Source: Actinotalea ferrariae
Lineage (GTDB): Bacteria > Actinomycetota > Actinomycetes > Actinomycetales > Cellulomonadaceae
NCBI RefSeq assembly: GCF_019733465.1
Contig: NZ_JACVQL010000002.1
Location: 1-35,737 of the forward strand
Length of the DNA: 35,737 nt
Reading direction: 5' to 3'
Shown: positions 7,764 through 18,252 of the stretch, in pieces
Layout of the letters: each line of letters opens with the position of its first letter
Position numbering within the stretch: position 1 is the first letter of the stretch
The notes under the pieces: generated by a model
The model's database searches: none
Seen by the model: the letters and a program-made list of their open reading frames with translations, nothing else
Told to the model about the DNA's origin: nothing
Program-made: the position numbers and the translations under genes

Positions 7764-9055
7764 CTCAGGAACCCCTCGTAGTGCCGCTGCTGGAGCTGCG
7801 ACTCGATCTGCTTCACGGTGTCGAGTCCGACACCCACGACGATGAGGATCGACGCGCCGCCGAACGGGATGTTGGTGCCGACGTCGAGCAGGATGAACGC
7901 GATGAGCGGGATCATCGCGACGAACGCCAGGTACACCGAGCCGGGCGCGGTGATGCGCGAGATCACGTAGTCGAGGTACTCGGCCGTCGGGCGGCCGGCG
8001 CGGATGCCGGGGATGAACCCGCCGTACTTCTTCATGTTGTCCGCGACCTCGTCCGGGTTGAACGTGATCGCCGTGTAGAAGTACGCGAAGAAGATGATGA
8101 GCACGACGTACAGCCCGATGTTGAGCGGTGCTGCCGGGTCGGCGACGTTGACGGAGATCCACTGGACCCAGCCGGCCGTCTGGTCGCCGAACTGCGCGAC
8201 GAGACCGGGGATCGCCAGCAGCGACGACGCGAAGATGACCGGGATGACGCCCGACATGTTGATCTTGATCGGGATGTAGGTGCTCGAGCCGCCGTACATC
8301 TTCCGGCCGACCATCCGCTTGGCGTACTGGACCGGGATGCGCCGCTGGGACTGCTCGACGAAGACGACCAGGCCGATCACGAGCACGATGACGCCGAGCA
8401 CGATGATGAACTTCGTGGCGCCGTTCTCACCGCCGGCGATGGACCACATCGCCGTGGGGAACGTCGCGGCGATCTGGGTGAAGATCAGCAGGGACATGCC
8501 GTTGCCGATGCCCCGCTCGGTGATCTGCTCGCCGAGCCACATGATGATCGCCGTGCCCGCGGTCATGGTGATGATCATCAGGATGATCGTCACGATGCCG
8601 TCCTCGGGGATCACCGGGACGGTGCAGCCCTGGAACAGCAGCCCGTTGCGCGCGACGGTGATGATCGTCGTCGACTGCAGGATCGCGAGGCCGATGGTCA
8701 GGTAGCGCGTGTACTGCGTGAGGCGCGCCGTGCCCGACTGGCCCTCCTGGTGCAGGGCCTCGAAGTGCGGGATCACCACGCGCAGCAGCTGCACGATGAT
8801 GCTCGCCGTGATGTACGGCATGATCCCGAGCGCGAACACGGCGAGCTGGAGCAGCGCGCCGCCGCTGAAGAGGTTGATGAGGCCGAGCAGGTCGTTGGTG
8901 CCCTGCTCCTCGACGCACTGCTGCACGTTGCCGTAGTCGACGCCCGGCGTCGGCAGGAACGAGCCGATCCGGAAGACCGCCATGATCGCGATCGTGAACA
9001 GCAGCTTGCGCCGCAGGTCTGGCGTCCGGAACGCCCGGGCGAATGCGCTGAGCAC
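7760..9055 (-). CDS. secY: Protein translocase subunit SecY
   Basis: Central pore of the SecYEG translocon in the cytoplasmic membrane, with 431 residues and ten predicted transmembrane helices. Recognisable parts are FRTPDLRRKLLFTIAIMAVF (helix 1), the plug region, ITASIIVQLL, the conserved cytosolic IPVQYAKRMVGRKMYGG, and FIPGIRAGRPTAEYLDYVISRI near the C-terminus. The start is GTG at 9055 with AGGAGG close upstream. It leads the secY-adk-map operon, 188 bp after rplO, from which it is separated by a hairpin. Confidence 0.97.
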   Translation of the reverse strand: MLSAFARAFRTPDLRRKLLFTIAIMAVFRIGSFLPTPGVDYGNVQQCVEEQGTNDLLGLINLFSGGALLQLAVFALGIMPYITASIIVQLLRVVIPHFEALHQEGQSGTARLTQYTRYLTIGLAILQSTTIITVARNGLLFQGCTVPVIPEDGIVTIILMIITMTAGTAIIMWLGEQITERGIGNGMSLLIFTQIAATFPTAMWSIAGGENGATKFIIVLGVIVLVIGLVVFVEQSQRRIPVQYAKRMVGRKMYGGSSTYIPIKINMSGVIPVIFASSLLAIPGLVAQFGDQTAGWVQWISVNVADPAAPLNIGLYVVLIIFFAYFYTAITFNPDEVADNMKKYGGFIPGIRAGRPTAEYLDYVISRITAPGSVYLAFVAMIPLIAFILLDVGTNIPFGGASILIVVGVGLDTVKQIESQLQQRHYEGFLR

Positions 9056-9171
9056 CTGTCCTCCTGCTCCGCCCTCGGGCGGTGTGTCGTGTGCCGGTCA
9101 CTCCGGCGTGCGGGTCCCCTCGCCCACGGCGAGGGACGTCGCCCGCACAGGGACGGCGATGACCCCTGCGA

Positions 9172-9177
9172 ACCCTA
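9172..9177 (-). promoter_or_regulatory. Weak candidate -10 (TAGGGT) for secY
   Basis: TAGGGT on the minus strand lies between the hairpin after rplO and the secY GTG. A TTGCGC (9199-9204) is upstream, but the 21-bp spacing is too long, so support is weak. Confidence 0.25.
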
Positions 9178-9204
9178 ACCGAGGTCCGTCCCCGGACGGC
9201 GCAA

Positions 9205-9233
9205 GGGCCGGGTCGCGATGCGCAACCCGGCCC
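9205..9233 (-). terminator. Hairpin terminator after rplO
   Basis: A 9-bp perfect stem (9205-9213 and 9225-9233) extended by an inner gcg/cgc pairing, 10 bp past the rplO stop. No T-tract follows. It separates the ribosomal genes from secY-adk-map. Confidence 0.65.
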
Positions 9234-9243
9234 CTGCCCCTGA

Positions 9244-9936
9244 TCAGTCCTGGGTGATCGTGCCACCGGCGGCGAGGATCTTCTCCGCCGCGGAGGCCGA
9301 CACCTTCTGCACGGAGACCGTGAGCTTGACGCTCACGTCGCCGTCACCGAGCACCTTGACCGGCGCGCCCTTGCGGACGGCACCCTTGGCCACGAGGTCC
9401 TCGACCGTGACGTCGCCACCCTGCGGGTACAGCATGGCGAGCTTGTCCAGGTTGACGACCTGGTACTCCGTGCGGAACGGGTTCTTGAACCCGCGCAGCT
9501 TCGGGAGGCGCATGTGCATGGGCATCTGCCCGCCCTCGAAGCTCTCGGGCACCTGGTAGCGGGCCTTCGAGCCCTTGGTGCCGCGGCCCGCCGTCTTGCC
9601 CTTGGACGCCTCACCACGACCGACACGGGTCTTCGCGGTGTGGGCGCCCGGGGCCGGACGCAGGTGGTGCACCTTGAGCGTGCCACCGGCACCCTCGGAC
9701 GCGGCCGACGCCTTCGAGGCCTTCGCAGGCTTCTCGGCGGCAGCAGCCGACGCCTTGGGCGCCTTGGCCTTGGCGGGCTTGTCGGCCGGCTTCTCGGCCG
9801 CAGCGGCCGTCTCGGCCTTGGTCGCCTTCTTGGGCTTGGTCTCGGCCGCCGGCTTCTCGGCGGCCGCGGCCTTGGTGGACTTCTTCGCGGGCGCCTCGGC
9901 GGCGTCCGTGGTCTTGTCCTTCGCGGTCTCTGCCAT
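9244..9936 (-). CDS. rplO: 50S ribosomal protein uL15 with long Lys/Ala/Pro-rich N-terminal extension
   Basis: Large-subunit assembly protein that binds 23S rRNA. The canonical uL15 core starts near residue 86 ([20 protein letters not shown]), followed by [41 protein letters not shown] and [13 protein letters not shown]. In front is an 85-residue basic, low-complexity region not found in most uL15 proteins. It holds three copies of AAAAEKPA at residues 23-30, 44-51 and 64-71. I use the ATG at 9936; a GTG at 9942 overlapping the rpmD stop is an alternative, and GAGGAGG is 10 nt (ATG) or 4 nt (GTG) away. There is no stop or frameshift between extension and core, so the fusion looks genuine. Confidence 0.95.
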   Translation of the reverse strand: MAETAKDKTTDAAEAPAKKSTKAAAAEKPAAETKPKKATKAETAAAAEKPADKPAKAKAPKASAAAAEKPAKASKASAASEGAGGTLKVHHLRPAPGAHTAKTRVGRGEASKGKTAGRGTKGSKARYQVPESFEGGQMPMHMRLPKLRGFKNPFRTEYQVVNLDKLAMLYPQGGDVTVEDLVAKGAVRKGAPVKVLGDGDVSVKLTVSVQKVSASAAEKILAAGGTITQD

Positions 9937-9938
9937 GG

Positions 9939-10121
9939 TCACTCGACCTCCTCGACGGCGACCAGGTGGGTCACCGTGGCGACCATGCCGCGGATCTCAG
10001 GACGGTCCTCCTTGACGACGACGTCGCCGATGCGCTTGAGGCCGAGGGTCCGCAGCGTGTCGCGCTGGTTCTGCTTGCCGCCGATGGCGGACTTGGTCTG
10101 GGTCACCTTGAGCCGGGCCAT
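9939..10121 (-). CDS. rpmD: 50S ribosomal protein uL30
   Basis: A 60-residue large-subunit protein. [20 protein letters not shown], then [18 protein letters not shown] and [12 protein letters not shown], match the family. The ATG overlaps the rpsE stop by one base (TGATG), implying coupled translation. The ribosome binding site of rplO lies inside its last codons. Confidence 0.97.
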   Translation of the reverse strand: MARLKVTQTKSAIGGKQNQRDTLRTLGLKRIGDVVVKEDRPEIRGMVATVTHLVAVEEVE

Positions 10122-10756
10122 CAGGCACCTGCCTTCGCTGCGAGGCCCTTGGCGCGGGCACGGAGCATCGAGGCCGGGGCGACGTGCTCGACCGACATGC
10201 CGCGGCGTGCCGCGACGGCCTCCGGCTCCTCGAGCCCGCGCAGCGCCGCCACCGTCGCGTGGACGATGTTGATCGCGTTCGTCGAGCCCATGGACTTCGA
10301 GAGCACGTCGTGGATGCCGGCGCACTCGAGCACGGCGCGCACCGGACCACCGGCGATGACACCGGTACCGGGCGACGCGGGACGCAGGAAGACGACACCG
10401 GCGGCGGCCTCACCCGTGATCGGGTGCGGGATTGTGCCCTGGATGCGCGGGACGCGGAAGAAGCTCTTCTTCGCCTCCTCGACACCCTTGGCGATCGCCG
10501 CGGGCACCTCCTTGGCCTTGCCGTAGCCGACGCCGACGGTGCCGTCGCCGTCGCCCACGACGACGAGCGCCGTGAAGCTGAAGCGACGTCCGCCCTTGAC
10601 GACCTTGGACACCCGGTTGATGGTGACCACGCGCTCGACGAAGGCGCTCTTCTCGGCGGCGTCTCCGCGACGCCCGCCGTCACGGCGGCCACCGTCGCGG
10701 CGGTCACCGCCGGCGCCGCCCTGGGCGCCGGTGTTGCTGCGCTGAGGTGCAGCCAT
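10121..10756 (-). CDS. rpsE: 30S ribosomal protein uS5
   Basis: Small-subunit protein at the mRNA entry and decoding region, important for fidelity and the site of spectinomycin-resistance changes. It has 211 residues. The core shows [40 protein letters not shown], and [19 protein letters not shown]. The first 35 residues form a Gly/Arg/Asp-rich tail with RRDGG repeated, encoded by imperfect 15-bp repeats around 10671-10715. The spectinomycin loop ([13 protein letters not shown]) looks wild type. It follows rplR by 43 bp. Confidence 0.97.
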   Translation of the reverse strand: MAAPQRSNTGAQGGAGGDRRDGGRRDGGRRGDAAEKSAFVERVVTINRVSKVVKGGRRFSFTALVVVGDGDGTVGVGYGKAKEVPAAIAKGVEEAKKSFFRVPRIQGTIPHPITGEAAAGVVFLRPASPGTGVIAGGPVRAVLECAGIHDVLSKSMGSTNAINIVHATVAALRGLEEPEAVAARRGMSVEHVAPASMLRARAKGLAAKAGA

Positions 10757-10799
10757 CAGTGGTTCCTCTGCTTCCGTACGGACAGGACTCGGGTCGAGG

Positions 10800-11171
10800 T
10801 CACAGGACCAGCCCGCCCTCGCGGGCGCCGTCGGCGACTGCCGCGACCCGCCCGTGGTACTTGTTGCCGCCGCGGTCGAACACGACGGCCTCGACGCCGG
10901 CGGCCTTCGCGCGCTCGGCGATCAGCTCGCCGACGCGGCGGGCCTTGGCGGTCTTGTCACCGTCGAAGCCGCGCAGGTCGGCCTCGAGCGTGGAGGCGGA
11001 GGCCAGCGTGCGGCCCGCCGTGTCGTCGACGACCTGGGCCACCATGTGGCGGCTCGAGCGCGAGACGACGAGGCGCGGACGCACCGGGGTGCCGGAGACC
11101 TTCTTGCGCAGACGCAGGTGGCGACGCGCACGGGCGACGGACTTGCCCTTGCCACGGATCGTGAGTGCCAT
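10800..11171 (-). CDS. rplR: 50S ribosomal protein uL18
   Basis: Binds 5S rRNA with uL5 in the central protuberance. It has 123 residues: a basic N-terminus ([20 protein letters not shown]), then [17 protein letters not shown] and the C-terminal [20 protein letters not shown]. The ATG at 11171 is preferred; a GTG at 11177 overlapping the rplF stop in a GTGA is an alternative that would add two residues. Confidence 0.97.
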   Translation of the reverse strand: MALTIRGKGKSVARARRHLRLRKKVSGTPVRPRLVVSRSSRHMVAQVVDDTAGRTLASASTLEADLRGFDGDKTAKARRVGELIAERAKAAGVEAVVFDRGGNKYHGRVAAVADGAREGGLVL

Positions 11172-11173
11172 CG

Positions 11174-11710
11174 TCACTTACCAGCCTTTCCGGCCTTGCG
11201 GCGGACGACCTCGCCCGCGTAGCGCACGCCCTTGCCCTTGTACGGCTCGGGCTTGCGGATCTTGCGGATGTTCGCGGCGACCTCGCCGACCTGCTGCTTG
11301 TCGATCCCGCTCACCGAGAAGCGCGTGGGCGCCTCGACCGCGAACGTGATGCCGGCCGGGGCCGAGACGACGACCGGGTGGCTGAAGCCGAGGGCGAACT
11401 CGAGGTCCGAGCCCTTGGCCGTCACGCGGTAACCGGTGCCGACGATCTCGAGGCGCTTGGTGTAGCCCTCGGTCACGCCCACGACCAGGTTGGACAGCAG
11501 GGTGCGGGTCAGGCCGTGCAGCGAGCGCGAGGCGCGCTCGTCGTCCGGACGCGTCACCACGAGGGTGCCGTCCTCCTGGACCACGGTGATGGGCGCGGGG
11601 ATCGTGTGGGTCAGGGTGCCCTTGGGGCCCTTGACCGTCACCTCGGCGCCGCTGATGCTCACGTCCACGCCGGCCGGGACCGGGACGGGGACCTTGCCGA
11701 TTCGAGACAT
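11174..11710 (-). CDS. rplF: 50S ribosomal protein uL6
   Basis: Large-subunit protein next to the sarcin-ricin loop. It has 178 residues with two similar domains. [20 protein letters not shown] opens the protein; [20 protein letters not shown] and [19 protein letters not shown] carry the C-terminal rRNA-binding motif. It lies 24 bp after rpsH. Confidence 0.98.
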   Translation of the reverse strand: MSRIGKVPVPVPAGVDVSISGAEVTVKGPKGTLTHTIPAPITVVQEDGTLVVTRPDDERASRSLHGLTRTLLSNLVVGVTEGYTKRLEIVGTGYRVTAKGSDLEFALGFSHPVVVSAPAGITFAVEAPTRFSVSGIDKQQVGEVAANIRKIRKPEPYKGKGVRYAGEVVRRKAGKAGK

Positions 11711-11734
11711 GGTCTTCTCCTCTCGGTTCTCGGG

Positions 11735-12130
11735 TTACCAGACGTAGGCGAGGACTTCCCCACCCACGCCCTTCGTGGCGGCCTGCTTGTCGGTGAGCAG
11801 GCCGGAGGACGTGGACAGGATCGCCACGCCGAGGCCGCCCAGCACGCGGGGCAGGTTGGTCGACTTCGCGTACACGCGCAGGCCCGGCTTGGACACGCGG
11901 CGCACGCCGGCGAGCGACCGCTCGCGGTTGGGGCCGAACTTCAGCTGGATCGTGAGGCTCTTGCCCACGGGGGCGTCCTCCACGGTCCAGCCGGCGATGT
12001 AGCCCTCGGCCTTGAGGATGTCCGCGATGTTCCCCTTGAGCTTGCTGTAGGGCATCGTCACGGAGTCGTGGTACGCGGAGTTCGCGTTCCGCAGACGGGT
12101 GAGCATGTCTGCGATCGGGTCAGTCATCAT
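11735..12130 (-). CDS. rpsH: 30S ribosomal protein uS8
   Basis: Primary 16S rRNA-binding protein of the platform; in E. coli it also represses spc-operon translation. It has 130-131 residues. [30 protein letters not shown] and GGEVLAYVW at the C-terminus fit the family. Two consecutive ATGs (12130 and 12127) are possible starts; GGAAGGG lies 10 nt before the first. Confidence 0.98.
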   Translation of the reverse strand: MMTDPIADMLTRLRNANSAYHDSVTMPYSKLKGNIADILKAEGYIAGWTVEDAPVGKSLTIQLKFGPNRERSLAGVRRVSKPGLRVYAKSTNLPRVLGGLGVAILSTSSGLLTDKQAATKGVGGEVLAYVW

Positions 12131-12202
12131 CGGGCTGTCGCCCTTCCTCGCCGCGGTATCACGCCGGTGCGGATCTGCACCGACGGACCTACGGCGTCGT
12201 CG

Positions 12203-12388
12203 TTACCAGCTGCTCTTGGTGACACCGGGAAGCTCGCCGCGGTGCGCCATCTGGCGCACGCAGATGCGGCAGAGGCCGAACTTGCGGTACACGGAGTGCG
12301 GACGTCCGCACCGCTGGCACCGGCTGTAGGCGCGCACCGCGAACTTCGGCTTGCGCGCCGCCTTCTGGATCAGGGCGGTCTTCGCCAT
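12203..12388 (-). CDS. rpsZ: 30S ribosomal protein uS14, type Z (zinc-binding)
   Basis: Small-subunit head protein of 61 residues. Cys24, Cys27, Cys40 and Cys43 (CQRC and CRIC) form an intact zinc site, which marks the short C+ form found in the spc operons of many Gram-positive bacteria. The ATG at 12388 is 1 nt after the rplE stop. The symbol rpsN is also used for this gene. Confidence 0.97.
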   Translation of the reverse strand: MAKTALIQKAARKPKFAVRAYSRCQRCGRPHSVYRKFGLCRICVRQMAHRGELPGVTKSSW

Positions 12389-12389
12389 G

Positions 12390-12974
12390 TCAGTTCTCCT
12401 TGAAGGGGAAGCCGAGACGGCGGAGCAGCGAGCGGCCCTCGTCGTCGGTGGTCGCGGTCGTCACGACGGTGATGTCCATGCCGCGCACCCGGTCCGTACG
12501 GTCGGGGTCGATCTCGTGGAACATCACCTGCTCGGTCAGGCCGAAGGTGTAGTTGCCGTGCCCGTCGAACTGCTTGGGCGACAGCCCGCGGAAGTCGCGG
12601 ATGCGCGGCAGCGCGAGCGAGACGAGGCGGTCGGCGAACTCCCACATGCGGTCGCCGCGCAGCGTGACGTGGGCGCCGATCGGCATGCCCTCGCGCAGCT
12701 TGAACTGGGCGATCGACTTGCGGGCCTTCGTGACCTGGGGCTTCTGCCCCGTGATCGCGGTGAGGTCCTTGATCGCGCCGTCGATCAGCTTGGAGTCGCG
12801 AGCTGCCTCGCCGACGCCCATGTTCACGACGATCTTCACCAGGCGCGCGACCTGGTTGACGTTCTCGTGGGAGAACTCCTCGCGGAGCGCCGGGAGGATC
12901 TCCTCGGCGTAGCGGGCCTTGAGGCGCGGGACCTCGCGGGTCTCGACGCCGGCCTCGGTGGTCTGGGTGCTCAT
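12390..12974 (-). CDS. rplE: 50S ribosomal protein uL5
   Basis: Binds 5S rRNA and P-site tRNA in the central protuberance. It has 194 residues. Conserved parts are [52 protein letters not shown] and the C-terminal RLGFPFK. The ATG overlaps the rplX stop by one base (TGATG). A short Thr/Glu-rich N-terminus precedes the first helix. Confidence 0.98.
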   Translation of the reverse strand: MSTQTTEAGVETREVPRLKARYAEEILPALREEFSHENVNQVARLVKIVVNMGVGEAARDSKLIDGAIKDLTAITGQKPQVTKARKSIAQFKLREGMPIGAHVTLRGDRMWEFADRLVSLALPRIRDFRGLSPKQFDGHGNYTFGLTEQVMFHEIDPDRTDRVRGMDITVVTTATTDDEGRSLLRRLGFPFKEN

Positions 12975-13315
12975 CAGATGTCCTTACCGGAGCGCTTGGC
13001 CACGCGGACCCGGACGGTGCGGGTGCGACCGTCGCGCTCGATCTCCTCGGTGCGGTACCCGACCCGGGTGCCCTTCTTCGTCTCCGGGTCGACCAGCATG
13101 ACGTTGCTGACGTGGATCGCGGCCTCGACGGTCTCGATGCCGCCCGTCCGCGCGCCACGGTTCGACTGACCGGCCTTGACGTGCTTGGTGACGCGCTGCA
13201 CGCCCTCGACGATCAGGCGGTCCGAGTCCTTGACGACCTCGAGGACCCGCCCCTGCTTGCCGCGGTCGCGGCCCGAGATGACGACGACGAGGTCGCCCTT
13301 CTTGATCTTGGCCAT
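12974..13315 (-). CDS. rplX: 50S ribosomal protein uL24
   Basis: Assembly-initiator protein near the exit tunnel, 113 residues, with a KOW motif ([20 protein letters not shown]) at residues about 5-24 and [20 protein letters not shown] later. It starts 2 nt after the rplN stop and its own stop overlaps the rplE start. Confidence 0.98.
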   Translation of the reverse strand: MAKIKKGDLVVVISGRDRGKQGRVLEVVKDSDRLIVEGVQRVTKHVKAGQSNRGARTGGIETVEAAIHVSNVMLVDPETKKGTRVGYRTEEIERDGRTRTVRVRVAKRSGKDI

Positions 13316-13317
13316 GG

Positions 13318-13686
13318 TCAGAGCACCTCCGGCGCCAGCGAGATGATCTTCATGAACTTCTTGTCGCGCAGCTCGCGACCCACCGGGCCGAAGATGCGGG
13401 TACCCCGCGGCTCGCCGTCACCCTTGAGGATCACGGCGGCGTTCTCGTCGAACTTGATGTACGACCCGTCCGGACGACGGCGCTCCTTGGTGGTGCGCAC
13501 GATCACGGCCTTGACGACGTCGCCCTTCTTGACGTTGCCGCCGGGGATGGCGTCCTTGACGGTCGCGACGATGACGTCGCCGATTCCGGCGTAGCGACGG
13601 CCAGAGCCGCCGAGAACACGGATGCAGAGGATCTGCTTCGCCCCCGTGTTGTCGGCGACCTTGAGTCGCGACTCCTGCTGGATCAT
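13318..13686 (-). CDS. rplN: 50S ribosomal protein uL14
   Basis: Large-subunit interface protein, 122 residues, forming an intersubunit bridge and the docking site for silencing factor Rsf[39 protein letters not shown], and the C-terminal [11 protein letters not shown] are near consensus. It is the first gene after a 148-bp gap, the equivalent of the S10/spc operon boundary. GGAG lies upstream of the ATG. Confidence 0.98.
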   Translation of the reverse strand: MIQQESRLKVADNTGAKQILCIRVLGGSGRRYAGIGDVIVATVKDAIPGGNVKKGDVVKAVIVRTTKERRRPDGSYIKFDENAAVILKGDGEPRGTRIFGPVGRELRDKKFMKIISLAPEVL

Positions 13687-13790
13687 CTTTCCCTACTCCT
13701 GTCGTCTGCTGGTTCTCGCTGCGCTGCTCGCAGGCGAGCCTTGCCGAACGGATGTGTGTGGTCGGGCGTCTGGGCGGTGGTCCGGTGGTC

Positions 13791-13812
13791 GGCGCCCTGT
13801 GACCAGGGCGCC
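13791..13812 (-). terminator. Hairpin between rpsQ and rplN
   Basis: A perfect 9-bp stem (13791-13799 and 13804-13812) with a 4-nt loop, 22 bp past the rpsQ stop. No T-tract follows and I found no clear promoter before rplN, so it may attenuate or process the transcript rather than end it. Confidence 0.5.
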
Positions 13813-13834
13813 GAGCCGTGAGCTACCGGCAGGA

Positions 13835-14137
13835 CTACTTCGCCTTCTCCAGGATCTCCACCACGCGCCACCGCTTGGTGGCAGAGAGCGGGCGGGTCTC
13901 CATGATCAGGACCAGGTCGCCCGCGCCGGCCGCATTGGCCTCGTCGTGCGCCTTGACCTTGCTCGTCCGCCGCATGACCTTGCCGTAGAGCGGGTGCTTG
14001 ACCCGGTCCTCGACCTCGACCACGACGGTCTTGTCCATCTTGTCGCTCACCACGTAGCCACGGCGCGTCTTGCGGTACGGCCGGGCCTCGGTGCTCGTCT
14101 CGGCGGTCGCCGCCGCTGCGTTCTCAGTGCTGCTCAT
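13835..14137 (-). CDS. rpsQ: 30S ribosomal protein uS17
   Basis: Primary 16S rRNA-binding protein with an OB fold; 100 residues from the chosen start. The core is [20 protein letters not shown], then [20 protein letters not shown] and [17 protein letters not shown] short Ala/Thr/Glu-rich N-terminal tail (about 20 residues) precedes it. I chose the ATG at 14137 because GAGAGG sits 6 nt upstream; a GTG at 14155 that overlaps the rpmC stop is the alternative and would add six residues. Confidence 0.96.
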   Translation of the reverse strand: MSSTENAAAATAETSTEARPYRKTRRGYVVSDKMDKTVVVEVEDRVKHPLYGKVMRRTSKVKAHDEANAAGAGDLVLIMETRPLSATKRWRVVEILEKAK

Positions 14138-14151
14138 GTCAGACCTCTCGC

Positions 14152-14394
14152 TCACTCAGCGCTGGCGCTGGGTGCGGTACGGATGCCGAGCTCGCGCTCG
14201 CGCAGGATCGTGTAGATCCGCGCGATGTCCCGGCGCACGGCCTTCAGCCGACCGTGGCTCTCGAGCTGCCCGGTGGCGGACTGGAAGCGGAGGTTGAACA
14301 GCTCCTCCTTGGCCTTCTTCAGCTCGGCGACGAGCGCGTCGTCGTCCATGCCGTCCAGCTCGGTCGGAGCAAGCTCCTTCGACCCGATAGCCAT
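14152..14394 (-). CDS. rpmC: 50S ribosomal protein uL29
   Basis: Small helical protein at the exit tunnel, a contact point for trigger factor and SRP. It has 80 residues; [18 protein letters not shown], then [20 protein letters not shown] and the helix [19 protein letters not shown] are typical. The ATG at 14394 overlaps the rplP stop (TGATG). Confidence 0.97.
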   Translation of the reverse strand: MAIGSKELAPTELDGMDDDALVAELKKAKEELFNLRFQSATGQLESHGRLKAVRRDIARIYTILRERELGIRTAPSASAE

Positions 14395-14813
14395 CAGTTG
14401 CCACCACCCTCGCGCACCACGAAACGGCACTTCATCGGGAGCTTGTGCATCGCGCGCCGCATCGCCTCACGGGCGAGGGGCTCCGGGACGCCGGCGAGCT
14501 CGAAGAGCACGCGGCCCGGCTTGACGTTCGCGATCCACCACTCGGGGGAACCCTTACCGGAACCCATGCGGGTCTCCGCCGGCTTCTTGGTCAGCGGACG
14601 GTCGGGGTAGATGTTGATCCAGACCTTGCCGCCACGCTTGATGTGGCGGGTCATGGCGATACGAGCAGCCTCGATCTGCCGGTTCGTGACGTAGGCGGGC
14701 TCGAGAGCCTGGATGCCGTACTCGCCGAACGCGATCGCGGTGCCACCCGTGGCCGCGCCGGAGCGCGACGGGTGGTGCTGCTTGCGGTGCTTGAGCCTGC
14801 GCGGGATCAGCAT
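14394..14813 (-). CDS. rplP: 50S ribosomal protein uL16
   Basis: Located near the A site and peptidyl-transferase centre, with a role in late 50S assembly. It has 139 residues. [40 protein letters not shown] and [20 protein letters not shown] are strongly conserved; the loop after [12 protein letters not shown] reaches the A-site tRNA. It starts 2 nt after the rpsC stop. Confidence 0.98.
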   Translation of the reverse strand: MLIPRRLKHRKQHHPSRSGAATGGTAIAFGEYGIQALEPAYVTNRQIEAARIAMTRHIKRGGKVWINIYPDRPLTKKPAETRMGSGKGSPEWWIANVKPGRVLFELAGVPEPLAREAMRRAMHKLPMKCRFVVREGGGN

Positions 14814-14815
14814 GC

Positions 14816-15643
14816 TCAGGCCTCCGTTCCGGTCGAAGCCTCGCCGGCGGGAGCCGCCTCGGCGGCCGGCTGGGCCGGTGCCTCGGTCGCGCCCTCGGCA
14901 CGGTCACGGCGCGGTCCACGAGCCGGACGGTCGCCACGGTCGCCGCGCGGACCACCGCGGGGCGCGCGCGGGCCGGCCGTGGCCTGCTCGCGGGCGAACT
15001 CCTTCTCGGTCATGTCGCCCTTGTAGATCCAGACCTTCACGCCGATCTGGCCGAACGTCGTCTTCGCCTCGAACAGGCCGAAGTCGATGTTCGCGCGGAG
15101 CGTGTGCAGCGGCACCCGGCCCTCGCGGTAGAACTCCGAGCGGCTCATCTCGGCGCCGCCGAGGCGACCCGAGCACTGCACCCGGATGCCCTTGGCACCG
15201 GCACGCTGGGCGGACTGCATGCCCTTGCGCATGGCGCGGCGGAACGAGACACGGCTCGCGAGCTGCTCGGCGATGCCCTGCGCGACCAGCTGCGCCTCGA
15301 TCTCGGCGTTCTTGACCTCGAGGATGTTGAGCTGGACCTGCTTGCCCGTGAGCTTCTCGAGCTCGCCGCGGATCCGGTCCGCCTCGGCGCCGCGGCGGCC
15401 GATGACGATGCCGGGGCGGGCCGTGTGGATGTCCACGCGGACGCGGTCGCGGGTGCGCTCGATCTCGACCTTCGCGATGCCGGCGCGCTCGAGGCCCGTC
15501 GACATCAGCTTGCGGATCTGCACGTCCTCGCGGACGTAGTCGCGGTAGCGCTGCCCGGGCTTGGTGCTGTCGGCGAACCAGCGCGACCGGTGGTCGGTGG
15601 TGATGCCGAGGCGGTACCCGTGCGGGTTGACCTTCTGTCCCAC
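14816..15643 (-). CDS. rpsC: 30S ribosomal protein uS3 with disordered C-terminal tail
   Basis: Head protein at the mRNA entry channel with helicase activity. It has 275 residues versus about 230 in E. coli. [20 protein letters not shown] opens the protein; the KH domain is seen in [20 protein letters not shown], and [20 protein letters not shown] and [14 protein letters not shown] follow. From about residue 217 there is an Arg/Gly/Asp-rich and then Ala/Glu/Pro-rich tail, probably disordered. The start is GTG at 15643, overlapping the rplV TAG by one base; GGAGAGGA lies 7 nt upstream. Confidence 0.98.
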   Translation of the reverse strand: MGQKVNPHGYRLGITTDHRSRWFADSTKPGQRYRDYVREDVQIRKLMSTGLERAGIAKVEIERTRDRVRVDIHTARPGIVIGRRGAEADRIRGELEKLTGKQVQLNILEVKNAEIEAQLVAQGIAEQLASRVSFRRAMRKGMQSAQRAGAKGIRVQCSGRLGGAEMSRSEFYREGRVPLHTLRANIDFGLFEAKTTFGQIGVKVWIYKGDMTEKEFAREQATAGPRAPRGGPRGDRGDRPARGPRRDRAEGATEAPAQPAAEAAPAGEASTGTEA

Positions 15644-16011
15644 TATCGGGTCCTCTCCTTCTTCTCGACCGGCGCGACGACCACGGTGATGTGGCTCGTG
15701 CGCTTGAGGATCTGGCTCGCGCGGCCCTGGGCCCGCGGACGGAAACGCTTGAGGGTCGGGCCCTCGTCGACGTACGCCGCGGAGACCACGAGCGCCGAGG
15801 CGTCGAACGCCACGTTCGCGCGGTCCGCCTTGACGCGGGCGTTCGCGATCGCGCTCTCGACGACCTTGCGGACCGTCTCCCCCGCGGCCTGCGGCGCGAA
15901 CATCAGCGTCGCGACGGCCTCGTCGGCCTGCTTGCCACGGATGAGGTCCACGACGCGCCGGGCCTTCTGGGGCGTGACACGGACGAACCGTGCCTGCGCC
16001 TTGGCTTCCAT
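15643..16011 (-). CDS. rplV: 50S ribosomal protein uL22
   Basis: Lines the exit tunnel; its beta-hairpin loop forms the tunnel constriction and is a site of macrolide-resistance changes. It has 122 residues. [34 protein letters not shown] and [20 protein letters not shown] are family hallmarks. The ATG at 16011 is preferred over the ATG at 16038 because the family N-terminus starts there and AGGCAGGAC lies upstream. Confidence 0.97.
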   Translation of the reverse strand: MEAKAQARFVRVTPQKARRVVDLIRGKQADEAVATLMFAPQAAGETVRKVVESAIANARVKADRANVAFDASALVVSAAYVDEGPTLKRFRPRAQGRASQILKRTSHITVVVAPVEKKERTR

Positions 16012-16078
16012 TGCTGTCCTGCCTTCTTGTGTCGTCATGGGAAGACTTCCCGCTCGGATGTCGTCGGTGACCGCGAGG

Positions 16079-16360
16079 TCAGCGACGACGACCCTTGCGG
16101 TCGTCCTTCTCGTGGCCGCGGAACGTCCGCGTCGGGGCGAACTCGCCGAGCTTGTGGCCGACCATCGACTCGGTCACGAAGACCGGGACGTGCTTGCGGC
16201 CGTCGTGCACGGCGAACGTGTGGCCCAGGAAGTCGGGCGTGATCATCGACCGGCGGGACCAGGTCTTGATGACGGTCTTGGCGCCCTTCTCGTTGTGGGC
16301 GTCCACCTTCTTCTGAAGGTGGTCGTCCACGAAGGGGCCCTTCTTCAGGCTGCGTGGCAT
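16079..16360 (-). CDS. rpsS: 30S ribosomal protein uS19
   Basis: Head protein, partner of uS13 in intersubunit bridges; 93 residues. [40 protein letters not shown] and [20 protein letters not shown] are nearly invariant. It starts 15 nt after the rplB stop. Confidence 0.98.
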   Translation of the reverse strand: MPRSLKKGPFVDDHLQKKVDAHNEKGAKTVIKTWSRRSMITPDFLGHTFAVHDGRKHVPVFVTESMVGHKLGEFAPTRTFRGHEKDDRKGRRR

Positions 16361-16375
16361 CTGTCAGGCTCCTTC

Positions 16376-17218
<843 letters not shown>

Positions 17219-17252
17219 GGAGGTCAGTCCCTTGTGTCTCGTCGGTCCGGCG

Positions 17253-17555
17253 TCAGCCGACCGGTCCGCCGAAGATGTCGATGGTGCCCGAGCGCAGCGT
17301 GACGATCGCGCGCTTGGTGTCCTTGCGCTTGCCCAGGCCGAACTTCGTCCGCCGCGACTTGCCCTTGCGGTTGATCGTGTTCACCGAGGCGACCTCGACG
17401 TCGAACACCTGCTCGACGGCGATCTTGATCTCCGTCTTGTTGGCGCGCGGGTCGACGACGAAGGTGTACTTGCCCTCGTCGAGGAGGCCGTAGCTCTTCT
17501 CGGAGACGACCGGCGAGATCAGGATGTCGCGCGGGTCCTTGTTCAGGGTGGTCAC
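17253..17555 (-). CDS. rplW: 50S ribosomal protein uL23
   Basis: Exit-tunnel rim protein that docks trigger factor and SRP. It has 100 residues: [40 protein letters not shown], and [20 protein letters not shown]. The start is GTG at 17555, whose GTGA overlaps the rplD stop by 4 nt. Confidence 0.98.
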   Translation of the reverse strand: MTTLNKDPRDILISPVVSEKSYGLLDEGKYTFVVDPRANKTEIKIAVEQVFDVEVASVNTINRKGKSRRTKFGLGKRKDTKRAIVTLRSGTIDIFGGPVG

Positions 17556-18250
17556 TTCGTCTCCTCAGCGTCCTGCTCGGCCTCGGTCGACGTCGCGACG
17601 GCCTTCGCCGCCTTGCCCGTGGGACGCGTGAGGAAGGCCTCGAGCGCACCGCGGGTGAAGACGACGTCGTCGGAGACGAGCACGTCGTACGTGTTGAGCT
17701 GGTCGGCCAGGAGCAGGTGGACCTGCTCCGCGTTGCGCAGCGACTTCCAGCTGGCGTCGTCGCCCCGCTCGAGCACCACGAGGACGTGGCGACGCTGCGA
17801 GATCGACGCGAGCGTCGCGATCGCCGTGCGGGTCGACGGCACGGAGCCCTCGAGCGCGAAGCTCTCGACGACGTGCACGCGGCCGGCGCGGGCCCGGTCG
17901 GACAGGGCACCGCGCAGGGCGGCCGCCTTCATCTTCTTGGGGGTCCGCTGGCTGTAGTCGCGCGGCTTGGGGCCGTGCACGATGCCACCACCGGCGAACT
18001 GGGGTGCACGGGTCGAGCCCTGACGGGCGCGGCCGGTCCCCTTCTGCTTGTAGGGCTTGCGGCCTCCACCGGAGACCTCGCCGCGGCGCAGCGTGGAGTG
18101 CGTGCCCTGGCGGGCGGCGGCCAGCTGGGCCACCACGACCTGGTGGATCAGCGGCACGTTCGTCTGGACGTCGAACACCTCGGCAGGAAGCTCGGCGGTG
18201 CCGGCCTTCTTGCCCGTGGCGTCCAGCACGTCAACGGTCAGCGCGGACAT
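17552..18250 (-). CDS. rplD: 50S ribosomal protein uL4
   Basis: Binds 23S rRNA and its loop reaches into the exit tunnel; in E. coli it also regulates the S10 operon by attenuation and translation control. It has 232 residues. The tunnel loop region reads [20 protein letters not shown], then [20 protein letters not shown] and RALDSD-like helix residues. The C-terminus is Ala/Glu-rich. I chose the ATG at 18250, with AAGGGGG 7 nt upstream; a GTG at 18256 overlapping the rplC stop is the alternative. Confidence 0.97.
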   Translation of the reverse strand: MSALTVDVLDATGKKAGTAELPAEVFDVQTNVPLIHQVVVAQLAAARQGTHSTLRRGEVSGGGRKPYKQKGTGRARQGSTRAPQFAGGGIVHGPKPRDYSQRTPKKMKAAALRGALSDRARAGRVHVVESFALEGSVPSTRTAIATLASISQRRHVLVVLERGDDASWKSLRNAEQVHLLLADQLNTYDVLVSDDVVFTRGALEAFLTRPTGKAAKAVATSTEAEQDAEETK

Positions 18251-18252
18251 CG

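Noticed and set aside
9680-9936. uL15 extension considered as a separate small gene or a frameshifted fusion
   Set aside because: It is in one continuous frame with the core, with no internal ribosome binding site and start that clearly fits better than the ATG at 9936.
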